Shown: positions 29,311 to 38,488, counted from the stretch's first letter. The stretch: DNA of 64,000 bases from Pedobacter steynii (GCF_900103665.1 NZ_FNGY01000010.1:186001-250000), one strand, 5' to 3'. Numbers and translations: made by a program. The notes: a model not told the origin generated them from the letters alone.

Positions 29311-29841
29311 TTATTTTTTGTCTTCTTTGGGTTCTGCAATGACACCATTGAAAGAGATGGCCTGTCTGTTGGTACTGTTTACATTAAGTACTGCATAGCC
29401 GTTTTCAGATATACTTAAAGTCATGTTTTGCACTTCTTTGGCATCCTTAGGTGCAATGTTGATGACCCAGCCTCCTTTTTTCTTTTTTGTGGTCTTATAG
29501 CTGAATTTTTTAGACTTGAATTTGATGCCGGCATCGTCCGGGTTCAGAGAGGCGGTATAAGCACGCCCGTAATAAGGCAAATAAGCCTCTACACTGTCTT
29601 TACTAATCTTCAGCTGGTATTGAGAGCCGGAAAGCTGAATCATGCCTCCTCCGCTTCCATTTTGCATTTTATTCAATACCGCACTTACGTCCGCGTTTGC
29701 CATAGGCATTGCTGAGGTAGCATTGAATACCAGATGTTGATCTGCCACCAGTCTTGCAGTGGTTTCTTTGTCTGTCTGGGCCATTGCCTGCACCGTACTG
29801 AAAACAATTAGCAGTGTGAATAATTTTTTAAATGGTTTCAT
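29311..29841 (-). CDS. DUF4251 domain-containing exported protein
   Basis: The 176-residue product has a signal peptide (to AMAQ) and the DUF4251 pattern: YLPYYGRAYTASLNPDDAGIKF, a Lys-rich turn, then WVINIAPKD and a beta-rich end. The family is widespread in Bacteroidota and has no known function. It lies on the minus strand between two terminators, so it is transcribed alone. Confidence 0.88.
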   Translation of the reverse strand: MKPFKKLFTLLIVFSTVQAMAQTDKETTARLVADQHLVFNATSAMPMANADVSAVLNKMQNGSGGGMIQLSGSQYQLKISKDSVEAYLPYYGRAYTASLNPDDAGIKFKSKKFSYKTTKKKKGGWVINIAPKDAKEVQNMTLSISENGYAVLNVNSTNRQAISFNGVIAEPKEDKK

Positions 29842-29866
29842 ATTTGTGTATTTAATTGTATTAGAA

Positions 29867-29907
29867 CAAAATAGCGCTTAAAAGGTTTAATTCCAAGCGC
29901 TATTTTA
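29867..29907 (-). terminator. pgi terminator
   Basis: AAAATAGCGCTT (29868-29879) and AAGCGCTATTTT (29895-29906) form a 12-bp stem with flanking A/T runs, just beyond the pgi stop on the minus strand. Confidence 0.8.
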
Positions 29908-29928
29908 ATAAGGATTGATATGGAGATT

Positions 29929-31578
29929 TTATCTCCAGCTCTTATACTGATTGATCAGACCGTTCGTAGATCCGTCATGTGTCAATACCTCTTTATCATC
30001 ATCCAGTTCCGGAAGGATACTTTTGGCGAGTTGCTTGCCCAGTTCTACACCCCACTGGTCAAAACTAAAGATGTTCCAGATAATGCCCTGAACAAAGATT
30101 TTATGTTCGTAGATGGCAATCAGGCTACCCAGGCTGAAAGGAGTTACTTTTTTCAAAAGAATAGAGTTCGTTGGTCTGTTTCCTTCAAATACTTTGAATG
30201 GGGCCAGTTTTTCAATTTCTTCCGCAGTTTTGCCTTCTTTTTTAAGTTCTTCGGTTACCTGTTCTTTGGTTTTTCCATTCATCAGCGCTTCTGTTTGCGC
30301 AAAGAAGTTAGACAAAAGGATAGGATGGTGATTTCCTAAAGGATTTAAGCTTTGTGCCGGAGCGATAAAATCGCATGGGATTAAGCGCGTTCCCTGGTGA
30401 ATCAGCTGGTAAAAAGCATGTTGTCCGTTGGTTCCCGGCTCTCCCCAGATGATCGGGCCTGTTTCATACGTCACGTCATTTCCATTACGGTCAACATGTT
30501 TTCCGTTACTCTCCATATCTCCCTGTTGGAAATAGGCAGCAAAGCGGTGCATGTATTGGTCGTAAGGCAAGATGGCCTGAGTTTCTGCATCAAAGAAATT
30601 AATATACCAGATGCCGATTAAGGCAAGGATTACAGGAACGTTGATTTCAAATTCTGCATTTTCAAAGTGCTCATCAGCAGCATGTGCTCCTGTAAGTAAT
30701 TGTTTGAAGTTGTCGTAACCAATGCTCAGGGCAATAGGAAGTCCGATGGCACTCCATAAAGAGTATCTTCCGCCTACCCAGTCCCAGAATTCGAACATGT
30801 TCTCGGTGTCGATGCCAAAAGCAGCAACATCTTTTGCATTGGTGGAAAGCGCGGCAAAATGTTTGGCTACATCTGCCTGTTTTGCGCCACTGTTCAGGAA
30901 CCAATCCTTTGCGCTGTTGGCATTGGTCATGGTCTCCTGGGTGGTAAATGTTTTGGAAGCGATCAGGAATAAAGTGGTTTCCGGATCTACGTTTTTTAAA
31001 GTTTCTGCAATATGTGTTCCGTCGATATTAGAGACGAAATGCATGTTCAAATGATTTTTATAGGCTTTTAAAGCTTCGGTCACCATTACGGGGCCTAAAT
31101 CAGAACCACCGATACCAATGTTGACTACATCAGTGATGGCTTTTCCGGTATAGCCTTTCCATGATCCGGAAATGATCTCTGTGCTGAATTTCTCCATTTT
31201 TGCCAGGACACGGTTTACTTCGTCCATGACATTTTTACCCTCTACGAGAACCGGGTTGTTGCCCTGGTTACGTAAAGCGGTATGTAATACCTGTCTGCCT
31301 TCGGTCTGATTGATTTTATCCCCATTAAACATGGCTTTAATCGCTTCATCCAATTTACATTCCCTCGCCAGCTGAATCAATAAAGCCATTGTGGTGTCGT
31401 TAATCCTGTTTTTTGAATAGTCCACAAGGATGTCTTCAAATAGCAGGGAGAATTTCTCAAAACGGGTTTCATCTTCGGCAAAAAGATCTTTCAGACTTTT
31501 CTCATTGATGTCAATAAAATGATCGGTAAGGTACTTGTAGGCCTCAGTTTCTGTAAAGTTTATCGTTGGTAGCATCAT
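29929..31578 (-). CDS. pgi: Glucose-6-phosphate isomerase
   Basis: Pgi interconverts glucose-6-phosphate and fructose-6-phosphate in glycolysis and gluconeogenesis. Starting at ATG 31578 (or the adjacent ATG 31575) gives 549 residues, the length of E. coli Pgi; the frame extends further upstream but that part is Asn/Ile-rich and not part of the family. Signature regions are DWVGGRYSLWSAIGLP, IGIGGSDLGPVM, QGDMESNGKHV and GNHHPILLSNFFAQ. It is a single-gene unit closed by its own terminator. Confidence 0.97.
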   Translation of the reverse strand: MMLPTINFTETEAYKYLTDHFIDINEKSLKDLFAEDETRFEKFSLLFEDILVDYSKNRINDTTMALLIQLARECKLDEAIKAMFNGDKINQTEGRQVLHTALRNQGNNPVLVEGKNVMDEVNRVLAKMEKFSTEIISGSWKGYTGKAITDVVNIGIGGSDLGPVMVTEALKAYKNHLNMHFVSNIDGTHIAETLKNVDPETTLFLIASKTFTTQETMTNANSAKDWFLNSGAKQADVAKHFAALSTNAKDVAAFGIDTENMFEFWDWVGGRYSLWSAIGLPIALSIGYDNFKQLLTGAHAADEHFENAEFEINVPVILALIGIWYINFFDAETQAILPYDQYMHRFAAYFQQGDMESNGKHVDRNGNDVTYETGPIIWGEPGTNGQHAFYQLIHQGTRLIPCDFIAPAQSLNPLGNHHPILLSNFFAQTEALMNGKTKEQVTEELKKEGKTAEEIEKLAPFKVFEGNRPTNSILLKKVTPFSLGSLIAIYEHKIFVQGIIWNIFSFDQWGVELGKQLAKSILPELDDDKEVLTHDGSTNGLINQYKSWR

Positions 31579-31686
31579 ATTCGTGTTTTTGTAAATGTAG
31601 GGGTTTATTTTATTTGCTGAAATGTCATTATTAATATTTATCAATGGAAATGATTCTGCATTGATAATCTTATATTTAACGTAAAA

Positions 31687-33000
31687 ATGATATTTATGAG
31701 AAGATTTTACTTTGTGTTGTTGGTCATGATTTCGTCAAACGTTCTCGCTCAAAAAGGGAATTTGAGAATAGAGGTTTCAAAAAAAGCGCTAAGCATTGAA
31801 AAAAAGGTGATCGATTGGCGCCGGGACCTTCATGAACACCCTGAATTGGGAAATGGGGAAGTCAGAACAGCAGGCATTGTAGCGAAACATCTGGAATCTC
31901 TGGGCATTGAGGTGCAGACAGGCGTAGCCAAGACGGGTGTGGTAGGGATCTTAAAAGGAGGTAAACCCGGGCCGGTTGTTGCCCTGCGTGCGGATATGGA
32001 TGGGCTTCCGGTAACGGAGCGTGGGAGCCTGCCTTTTGCCTCTAAAGTAAGAACAACGTATAACGGACAGGAAGTAGGGGTGATGCATGCCTGTGGGCAT
32101 GATACCCATGTGGCCATTTTAATGGGGGTAGCAGAGGTATTGGCTTCGGTCAGAAAAGACATTCCTGGAACGGTAAAATTTATATTTCAACCCGCTGAAG
32201 AAGGTGCTCCGCACGGAGAAGAAGGAGGTGCAGAGCTGATGGTAAAAGAAGGGGTATTGGAAAACCCTAAAGTGGAAGTGATCTTTGGTTTACACATCAA
32301 TTCACAGACTCCTGTTGGCGACATTACCTACCGTCCGGGTGGTGTGATGGCAGCCGTAAATGATTTGAAAATTACGGTTACAGGCAGACAGGCGCATGGT
32401 GCTTATCCATGGAGCAGTGTGGATCCGGTTGTGATTTCTGCACAAATTGTGAATAACCTGCAGACCATTGTGAGCAGGAACCTGAATGTGACGGAAAACC
32501 CGGGGGTAGTTACGATTGGCGCTATCAATGGCGGAGTCCGGTCTAACATCATTCCGGAAAAGGTAGAAATGCTGGGAACGATCCGGAACTTCACGAAGGA
32601 AGATGAAGCGATGTTTATTGAAAGGGTAAAGACGATTGCCATGAAAACAGCAGAAGCAGGTGGTGGAACGGCAGAGGTTCAGATTCCTTACAGCAATCAT
32701 TATCCGGTGACTTTCAATGATATTCCTTTAACAGAGAAAATGCTGCCCAGCCTGAAAGCTAGTGCAGGTGCAGACCATGTCAGGTTGAAGCCTCCGGTTA
32801 CGGGTGCAGAAGATTTCTCCTTTTATCAGGAGAAGGTACCAGGCCTGTTTATTTTTCTGGGAGGAATGCCAAAGGGAGGAGATCCGCTGAAAGCGCCTTC
32901 ACACCATACCCCTGATTTCTTTATCGATGAAAGTGGTTTTACGCTGGGTGTGAATGCCCTTAGTAATCTGGCACTTGATTACATGAACTTAAAGAAATAA
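31687..33000 (+). CDS. M20 family amidohydrolase, exported
   Basis: This is the second M20D-type amidohydrolase of the window (437 residues), with a signal peptide (to NVLAQ). The metal-binding motifs are HACGHDTHVA and PAEEGAPHGEEGG; the lid has TGRQAHGAYPW. It aligns throughout with the cytosolic copy at 21.4 kb but has insertions after residue 110 and near 165. Probable substrates are N-acyl amino acids or peptides in the periplasm. ATG 31696 is an alternative start. A TATATTTA element ends 8 nt before the ATG. Confidence 0.9.
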   Translation: MIFMRRFYFVLLVMISSNVLAQKGNLRIEVSKKALSIEKKVIDWRRDLHEHPELGNGEVRTAGIVAKHLESLGIEVQTGVAKTGVVGILKGGKPGPVVALRADMDGLPVTERGSLPFASKVRTTYNGQEVGVMHACGHDTHVAILMGVAEVLASVRKDIPGTVKFIFQPAEEGAPHGEEGGAELMVKEGVLENPKVEVIFGLHINSQTPVGDITYRPGGVMAAVNDLKITVTGRQAHGAYPWSSVDPVVISAQIVNNLQTIVSRNLNVTENPGVVTIGAINGGVRSNIIPEKVEMLGTIRNFTKEDEAMFIERVKTIAMKTAEAGGGTAEVQIPYSNHYPVTFNDIPLTEKMLPSLKASAGADHVRLKPPVTGAEDFSFYQEKVPGLFIFLGGMPKGGDPLKAPSHHTPDFFIDESGFTLGVNALSNLALDYMNLKK

Positions 33001-33015
33001 CAACACGTTTTTGAT

Positions 33016-33044
33016 TTTGGCATCATTTTATTTGATTATATTTA
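33016..33044 (+). promoter_or_regulatory. Possible promoter of the DUF937-like gene
   Basis: TTTG (33016-33019) is followed after 17 nt by TATATTTA (33037-33044), a near match to the Bacteroidota TTTG/TAnnTTTG promoter, 37 nt before the ATG. Confidence 0.4.
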
Positions 33045-33081
33045 ATTAAAGAAATAGTACGTCACCTAGAAAACAACAACC

Positions 33082-33594
33082 ATGTTAGAAAATTTAAATG
33101 AATTGGTAAAAGAAAGTACTCAGGAAGCGATTGTAAATAATAGTGCAATCCCTAATGAGCAGAACGAGGCTGCTATTCAGGCTGCTTCAGGTTCTATCTT
33201 TGATTCACTAAAGCAACAATTGTCATCCGGTAATATTGGAGGTCTTGTGGATGCTTTTAAAGGTGGAAACGTAGAAGGAAGTGCTGTGGTACAGGACGCT
33301 TCGTCGGGATTTGTAGACAAACTTGCGGGAATGGGGATTAATCTGGACTCAGCCAAAGCAATTGCGGCATCTGTTATTCCCGGAATTGTAAGTAAATTCA
33401 TTAATAAGACAAATGATCCTAACGACAGCTCTTTTAACATTCAGGATGTGCTGACTAAAATCTCCGGTGATGATGGTAAGTTTCAATTGTCAGATTTAAC
33501 AGATCTGTTCGGCGGAAATAAAGAAGGAGCCCCGGGAGAAGCAAAAGAAGGCGAGGGAGGAATTGTAGACAAGCTAAAAGGACTTTTTAATTAA
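33082..33594 (+). CDS. DUF937/YidB-like protein
   Basis: The 170-residue product has no signal peptide. It is Gly/Ser/Asp-rich with amphipathic helices (LNELVKESTQEAIVNN, KAIAASVIPGIVSKFINK) and a repeated pattern of SGDDGKFQLSDLTDLFGG type near the end. This resembles DUF937/YidB proteins of unknown function. The call is by composition and pattern, not by a diagnostic motif. It is transcribed alone: a likely promoter precedes it and a terminator follows. Confidence 0.55.
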   Translation: MLENLNELVKESTQEAIVNNSAIPNEQNEAAIQAASGSIFDSLKQQLSSGNIGGLVDAFKGGNVEGSAVVQDASSGFVDKLAGMGINLDSAKAIAASVIPGIVSKFINKTNDPNDSSFNIQDVLTKISGDDGKFQLSDLTDLFGGNKEGAPGEAKEGEGGIVDKLKGLFN

Positions 33595-33612
33595 TACTTT
33601 CAGGTATTTTTG

Positions 33613-33648
33613 AAAGGCTATTTAAACATTGTTTAAATAGCCTTTTGT
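33613..33648 (+). terminator. Rho-independent terminator, overlaps the prfB promoter region
   Basis: AAAGGCTATTTAAAC (33613-33627) pairs with GTTTAAATAGCCTTT (33631-33645), a 15-bp stem followed by T-rich sequence. The prfB -7 element starts 7 nt downstream, so the hairpin occupies the prfB -33 region. Confidence 0.85.
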
Positions 33649-33654
33649 ATTTTA

Positions 33655-33662
33655 TATATTTG
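33655..33662 (+). promoter_or_regulatory. prfB -7 promoter element
   Basis: TATATTTG is an exact TAnnTTTG match and ends 5 nt before the prfB ATG. A TTG at 33629-33631 is a possible -33, 23 nt upstream. If used, transcription would begin at or next to the start codon. Confidence 0.5.
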
Positions 33663-33667
33663 TGATT

Positions 33668-34745
33668 ATGACAAAAGAACAAATACAGGATTTAAGGGAC
33701 AGAGTAGCGTCGCTGAGGAGGCATCTTTGACGTCGAAACACGTTTAGATGAAATATATATAGAGCAGGAGCTTACCCTGCAAACTGATTTCTGGGACGAT
33801 CCCAAAAAAGCGGAGAAACATCTTGCAGGAATCAATTCAAAAAAGGTCTGGACCGATGCATGGCAGGCGGTTAGTAATGAACTGGAAGACACTGAAGTCC
33901 TTTTTGATTTTTTACAGGCAGGTGATGCCACAGCTGAAGAGATGCAGGAGCAATACAATAAGTGTTTGCTCATGGTCGAAGAGCTGGAGTTAAAGAACAT
34001 GCTGAGCAGTAAAGAGGATCAGTTACAGGCTGTGATGCAAATTACTGCAGGTGCGGGTGGTACGGAGAGTTGCGACTGGGCAGCAATGCTCATGCGGATG
34101 TACATCATGTGGGGAGAAAAGAACGGCTATAAAGTGACCGAACAGGATTCTCAGGAAGGGGAGGTAACGGGAATTAAATCCGTAACCCTTCAGTTTGCAG
34201 GCGATTTCTCTTATGGTTACCTGAAAGGGGAGAATGGCGTACACCGGTTGGTCCGGATTTCTCCATTTGATTCCAATGCAAGACGACATACTTCGTTTGC
34301 TTCTGTTTACGTTTATCCTTTAGTGGATGATACCATAGAGATTGAGGTAAATGCTTCAGAAATTGAGTTCGAGACCTTCCGCTCCGGTGGTGCTGGTGGA
34401 CAAAATGTGAATAAAGTGGAGACTGCTGTAAGGTTGTACCACAAGCCATCAGGCATTGTGATCAAAAATCAGGAGTCGCGTTCCCAGCTACAGAATAAGG
34501 AAAATGCAATGCGCTTGTTGAAGTCGCAATTGTATGAGGCGGAAATGCGTAAGCGTATGGAAGCAACAGCGGTAATTGAAGGTTCCAAGAAGAAGATCGA
34601 ATGGGGATCACAAATCAGGAACTATGTGTTACATCCATATAAGCTGGTGAAAGATTTACGGACCAATTATGAAACCTCTAATGCACAGGGTGTATTGGAT
34701 GGAGAACTCAACGAATTTTTGAAAGCATATTTAATGGAATTCTAA
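33668..34745 (+). CDS. prfB: Peptide chain release factor 2 (programmed +1 frameshift)
   Basis: RF2 releases peptides at UAA and UGA codons. The gene is split: codons 1-20 (33668-33727) end at an in-frame TGA, and the rest is in the +1 frame from GAC 33729 to 34745, giving about 358 residues, normal for RF2. The slip site is described separately. The main part has the UGA-recognition tripeptide SPF (about 198-200, in VRISPFDSN) and the catalytic GGQ (about 243, in GGAGGQNVNK). Annotation from ATG 33942 would lose the N-terminal domain. The next gene starts 2 nt downstream. Confidence 0.95.
33716..33731 (+). promoter_or_regulatory. prfB programmed +1 frameshift site
   Basis: AGGAGG (33716-33721), CAT, CTT, then TGA (33728-33730) followed by C. 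This has the same layout as the classical RF2 signal: an internal Shine-Dalgarno three bases before CTT, and a poorly terminating TGA-C. Low RF2 lets the ribosome slip from CTT to TTT, so RF2 controls its own synthesis. Confidence 0.95.
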
Positions 34746-34747
34746 AG

Positions 34748-35665
34748 ATGAAATACCTTATTGCACTATTCATGACGAGTCTTATTTCAGTAGCTGGCCT
34801 TCGGGCACAGGAAAATGTACTTTTATATCCCGGAGCAATTCCGGGATCAAAACCAACACCTGTTGATTTTAAAGAGATCATTGAAAATGGAAAAGACGGA
34901 ATCCTGAGGGTCAGTAAGGTTTCTCAGCCTACTTTAAGTGTCTTTTTGCCTGTAAAGGAAAAGGCAACAGGTGCGGCAGTGATCATTTGTCCGGGGGGAG
35001 GCTACGGCATTCTGGCCATTGGCCATGAAGGTTATGATGTGGCAAAGAAATTTAATGAAATTGGTGTGGCCGCCTTTGTCCTTAAATACCGCCTGCCGGA
35101 TAATGCCATTATGCTCGATAAATCATTTGGTCCTTTACAGGATGCACAGCAGGCGGTTTATGAGCTGAGAAGAAATGCGTTGAAATGGAATATTAATCCG
35201 GAGAAAATCGGGGTGATGGGATTTTCTGCCGGTGGGCATCTTGCGGCAAGCCTGACGGTTCATTACGGGGATGTTAAAATAGAGAATAAAGAAAAACTGG
35301 ATCTTCGTCCGGACTTTTCTGTTCTGATCTATCCGGTCATCTCTTTCAGGGAATCACCGCATACCGGTTCGGCAAAGAACCTGGCTGGGCCAAATTTAAC
35401 AGAGGATCAGAAAGATTACTTCTCTAATGAGAAATATGTGAACGACCGGACACCGGTTACTTTTTTAGTGCATGCCAACGACGACCAAACCGTTCCTGTA
35501 GAGAACAGTGTTGTTTTTAACCGGGCACTGGTAAAGGCGGGGGTTAAATCTGAGATGCACCTTTATCAGGGCGGCGGACATGGTTTTGGTCTAAATAATA
35601 AAACCACTGCTGATCAGTGGTTCGATCGTCTTGTCAACTGGATGAAAGCCAATAAGGTTATTTAA
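34748..35665 (+). CDS. Exported alpha/beta hydrolase (esterase)
   Basis: The 305-residue product has a signal peptide (to GLRAQ) and an alpha/beta-hydrolase fold. The nucleophile elbow is GFSAGGHLA, the oxyanion region is CPGGGYG, the acid is in HANDDQTVP and the catalytic histidine in GGGHGFG. It is closest in style to acetyl-xylan or feruloyl-type carbohydrate esterases (BD-FAE family) of Bacteroidota. Substrate is unproven. It follows prfB by 2 nt; its stop overlaps the end of the convergent gene by 4 nt. Confidence 0.88.
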   Translation: MKYLIALFMTSLISVAGLRAQENVLLYPGAIPGSKPTPVDFKEIIENGKDGILRVSKVSQPTLSVFLPVKEKATGAAVIICPGGGYGILAIGHEGYDVAKKFNEIGVAAFVLKYRLPDNAIMLDKSFGPLQDAQQAVYELRRNALKWNINPEKIGVMGFSAGGHLAASLTVHYGDVKIENKEKLDLRPDFSVLIYPVISFRESPHTGSAKNLAGPNLTEDQKDYFSNEKYVNDRTPVTFLVHANDDQTVPVENSVVFNRALVKAGVKSEMHLYQGGGHGFGLNNKTTADQWFDRLVNWMKANKVI

Positions 35666-36531
35666 AGATCGGTATTGGTCAGGATGTCCTGTAATTCCTT
35701 CAGTTCTTCTACTTTTTCTTTTGAACCCAGGTTCTCATAAGCAGAGATCAGGTTTCTGATGATTCTTCTGATGATCTCCACATTGCTGCATGGCGCATAA
35801 AAGCCGGGGAGGGGATCCAGATTTAATTGTCTCAGAAACTGATCCACATCGTGTTTACCGAAGATGGCTCCTTTATTAAAAGCGTTGATATAAAAGAGTA
35901 CGCCAAATTCATGTTCTTCTCTTTTACTTTCATCAATATAGCCTAAAATGAAATGCTGCGGGAGATTGACCCCATATACGGGAATGTCCAGTTTCTGGGC
36001 AATGGTGGAATAAATGATGGCCAGGGAAATCTGGTTCCCTTTTTTACTTTCCAGGACCTGATTGATATAGGAGTTTTGCGGGTCATGGTGGTTTTTGGTA
36101 TTTCCGCTAAAACCGTATACGTTATAAAATATATGATTGATGAGTTTGATCTTTTCAATAGAGCTCATTTCATATTGGAGGCCCATCCATATTTCTCTTT
36201 TGATTTCTTCAATCTGCAGGATGATTTTTTGCTCATCAAGATCGGGGTATTGATATCTGTTGACGACTAAGGCTCCCTGAAGCAGGTCGAATGCCCCGCT
36301 CTGATACCAGAGGTTAAGGTCTTCCTTAACACTTGAAAATTGAATTTTGTGGACAATGTTTTCGATTCTTTCCTGAAGCAGGGAATCCAATGACTGTTCC
36401 CAGGCGTTTTCCAAAAAATGGACCACTTCTGAACCATACTCCAGCAGGCGTTTTTCAATATGCTCATAGATTTCCGGATCTGGATCATCAAGCAATTTGA
36501 CCAATGCGCTTATTTCTTTACTATTTTCCAT
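35662..36531 (-). CDS. SirB1-like transglutaminase-fold protein
   Basis: The 289-residue product has an N-terminal helical repeat region (about 1-90, KLLDDPDPEIYEHIEKRL) and then the SirB1/transglutaminase-like core: YINQVLESKKGNQISLAIIY, then PVYGVNLPQHFILGYID. The core lacks the Cys of a working transglutaminase; the position is Asn-Gln-Ile in the GNQISL motif, as in other SirB1 proteins. The function is unknown. It is divergent from the methyltransferase gene and convergent with the esterase gene. Confidence 0.82.
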   Translation of the reverse strand: MENSKEISALVKLLDDPDPEIYEHIEKRLLEYGSEVVHFLENAWEQSLDSLLQERIENIVHKIQFSSVKEDLNLWYQSGAFDLLQGALVVNRYQYPDLDEQKIILQIEEIKREIWMGLQYEMSSIEKIKLINHIFYNVYGFSGNTKNHHDPQNSYINQVLESKKGNQISLAIIYSTIAQKLDIPVYGVNLPQHFILGYIDESKREEHEFGVLFYINAFNKGAIFGKHDVDQFLRQLNLDPLPGFYAPCSNVEIIRRIIRNLISAYENLGSKEKVEELKELQDILTNTDL

Positions 36532-36562
36532 TAAACATGCAACTTAGAATCTTATGATTGCT

Positions 36563-36570
36563 TATTTTTG
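36563..36570 (+). promoter_or_regulatory. -7 promoter element of the methyltransferase gene
   Basis: TATTTTTG is an exact TAnnTTTG match and ends 5 nt before ATG 36576, the same spacing as at prfB. No -33 TTTG is clear. Confidence 0.45.
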
Positions 36571-36575
36571 TAGCT

Positions 36576-37358
36576 ATGGTTTTCAATTTTATCAGTGACT
36601 ATCTGAAGCATCGCTTTACCTCTAAAAGCAGACATGGCACCCACTCCCCCTTCGTATATAAGCTTACGGATGAGGTAATTTACGATTTTAACGCTAAAAG
36701 TGACTACAAAAGCATAGAGGCACAAAGAAAAAAACTTTTCAATGACGATTCTTTAATCCAGGTAACTGATCTCGGAGCCGGTTCCCATCTGAATAAGAAC
36801 AGGGCTAAAAAGGTAAAACAGATTGCTAAGAATGCCTTAAAGAATCCCAGACTGGCACAGCTAATCTATCGTCTGGCAAAGGACAACGGGCCTAAAAGCA
36901 TTATTGAGCTTGGAACCTGTTTAGGGATTACCAGTGCTTATCTTTCTAAAGCTTGTCCGGATGCGGATGTAATTACGATTGAAGGATGTCCCGAAACTGC
37001 GAAAGTTGCTTATCGCAATTTTCAGGAACTGGAACTGGATAATGTAGAGCTGCGGGTAGGGAATTTCGATACCTTACTTCCAGGTGTGATTGAACAGGAG
37101 CCGCGATTGGATTTTGTGTATGTTGACGGGAACCATAGAAAAGAAGCAACGATCAATTACTTTAACTGGTGTTTGCCTAAAGTGCATGAGGGCTCCTTAC
37201 TGATCTTTGATGATATTTATTGGAGTGAAGGAATGAAAGAAGCCTGGGAAGAAATCAAGCGCCATCCGGAAGTAACGGTAACGGTGGATCTTTTTTGGAT
37301 CGGATTGGTTTACTTCAAAAAAGGACAGGCGAAAGAGCATTTTAAGATTAAGTTCTAA
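36576..37358 (+). CDS. Class I SAM-dependent methyltransferase
   Basis: The start ATG 36576 (MVFNFISDYLKHRF) is preferred over the TTG at 36558, giving 260 residues. The Rossmann methyltransferase motifs are IIELGTCLGITSAYLSK (motif I), DVITIEGCPETAKVAYRNF (motif II) and LDFVYVDGNHRKEATINYF, with LIFDDIYW after it. The layout resembles O-methyltransferases of the catechol-type (motif VDGNH). The substrate is unknown. The first 35 residues (HRFTSKSRHGTHSPFVYKL) are a conserved leader of this Bacteroidota subgroup. Confidence 0.85.
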   Translation: MVFNFISDYLKHRFTSKSRHGTHSPFVYKLTDEVIYDFNAKSDYKSIEAQRKKLFNDDSLIQVTDLGAGSHLNKNRAKKVKQIAKNALKNPRLAQLIYRLAKDNGPKSIIELGTCLGITSAYLSKACPDADVITIEGCPETAKVAYRNFQELELDNVELRVGNFDTLLPGVIEQEPRLDFVYVDGNHRKEATINYFNWCLPKVHEGSLLIFDDIYWSEGMKEAWEEIKRHPEVTVTVDLFWIGLVYFKKGQAKEHFKIKF

Positions 37359-38488
37359 AATGCTTCCGCCAGGGTAATGTAGAATCCACTTTGGCGTTTT
37401 TCATTTGTTCTCTTTTCACCGACTGCATAATCCATACGGACACTCAGTCCTTTTTCAGGATCGAAGAAATATCTTCCTCCTGCGCCAAAAGAAGGTTTGA
37501 AGCTTTTCATGGAAAAATCACCATTGTCAAAAACCTGTCCGGTTCCTGCAAAGACAACTGCTCCGAAACGGTTGTTGTAGCGGTAGCGTAATTCTGCCTG
37601 TCCTGCGAGGAGATTTCGTTCCCGGTAGCGTCCGGTATAATAGCCCCTCATCATCTCGTCGTTGCCCATCTGTGGCAACAGGTAGAATGGCGTGTTCTTT
37701 CCCTGTACACTATGGAATAAAGCGTTTACACCAAGAACGAATTTTTTAGAGAGCGGCCAGAAATTACGGACGTTTGCTTTGATCACACTTCCCGTAAAAC
37801 TTTCTCCGCCCCAAAAGTCTGGTGCGTATTGGTAGGTGACCCGGCCCAGGAATCCTTTAGTCGGATAGTTGTTGGAATTTCGGGTGTCATAGCTTTGAGA
37901 TATTCCTATATAAGCTACATTGCCACCACCTTTATGAATCAGGCTTTGGTCGGTTGTGAATATTCCCCCAACGACTTCATCTTTATAGTTGTAGTTTTCA
38001 TAACCTATGGACAAACCGGTATAAGCATGCGGTAATAATCTTTTTTCGGCTTCGAACATCACTCTGGACTGTCGTTGTATCAGGCGGTCCAGATTGGCTT
38101 CGAGTGTTTCGTTACCCAGGCCATAGAAATTAAATGGCATTCTTTTAAACCTGAATTCAGTGATTAAATGGTAATCGTTGCCTTTAGTCCAGATGTCGCT
38201 CTTTAAAGAGAAGTTGTACTGGCCTTTGGTAGATATTGTAGCTACGCCTGAAAAATTGGAACTCCGGTTGGTGCTGTCTTTTCTATCGACATAAGTAGAG
38301 TAGAGTGCACCCAGTCCGAATTCGGCACCAATTTCCTGGGAATAGCGGAATATAGGCACCGGCATGAAACTCGCCCTGCGGGAACTGTCTGTTTTATCTG
38401 ATAGGTATCTTTTGATAAATTTCTTTTGCGCTGATACGTCTGCGGCGGTAATAATAAGTATAGTGATGCAAAGCGAAATTTTCTTCAT
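37355..38488 (-). CDS. BamA/TamA-like outer-membrane beta-barrel
   Basis: The 377-residue product has a signal peptide (to DVSAQ) and a 16-strand-type barrel of the Omp85/D15 family, without POTRA domains. Typical features are ISQSYDTRNSNNYPTKG and GRYRERNLLAGQAELRYRY (the conserved strand containing the RGY/R-E-like motif). The C-terminus ends in an aromatic residue (TLAEAF), the usual recognition signal for outer-membrane insertion. POTRA-less Omp85 proteins are common in Bacteroidota; their substrates are unknown. It is convergent with the methyltransferase gene, overlapping by 4 nt. Confidence 0.85.
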   Translation of the reverse strand: MKKISLCITILIITAADVSAQKKFIKRYLSDKTDSSRRASFMPVPIFRYSQEIGAEFGLGALYSTYVDRKDSTNRSSNFSGVATISTKGQYNFSLKSDIWTKGNDYHLITEFRFKRMPFNFYGLGNETLEANLDRLIQRQSRVMFEAEKRLLPHAYTGLSIGYENYNYKDEVVGGIFTTDQSLIHKGGGNVAYIGISQSYDTRNSNNYPTKGFLGRVTYQYAPDFWGGESFTGSVIKANVRNFWPLSKKFVLGVNALFHSVQGKNTPFYLLPQMGNDEMMRGYYTGRYRERNLLAGQAELRYRYNNRFGAVVFAGTGQVFDNGDFSMKSFKPSFGAGGRYFFDPEKGLSVRMDYAVGEKRTNEKRQSGFYITLAEAF

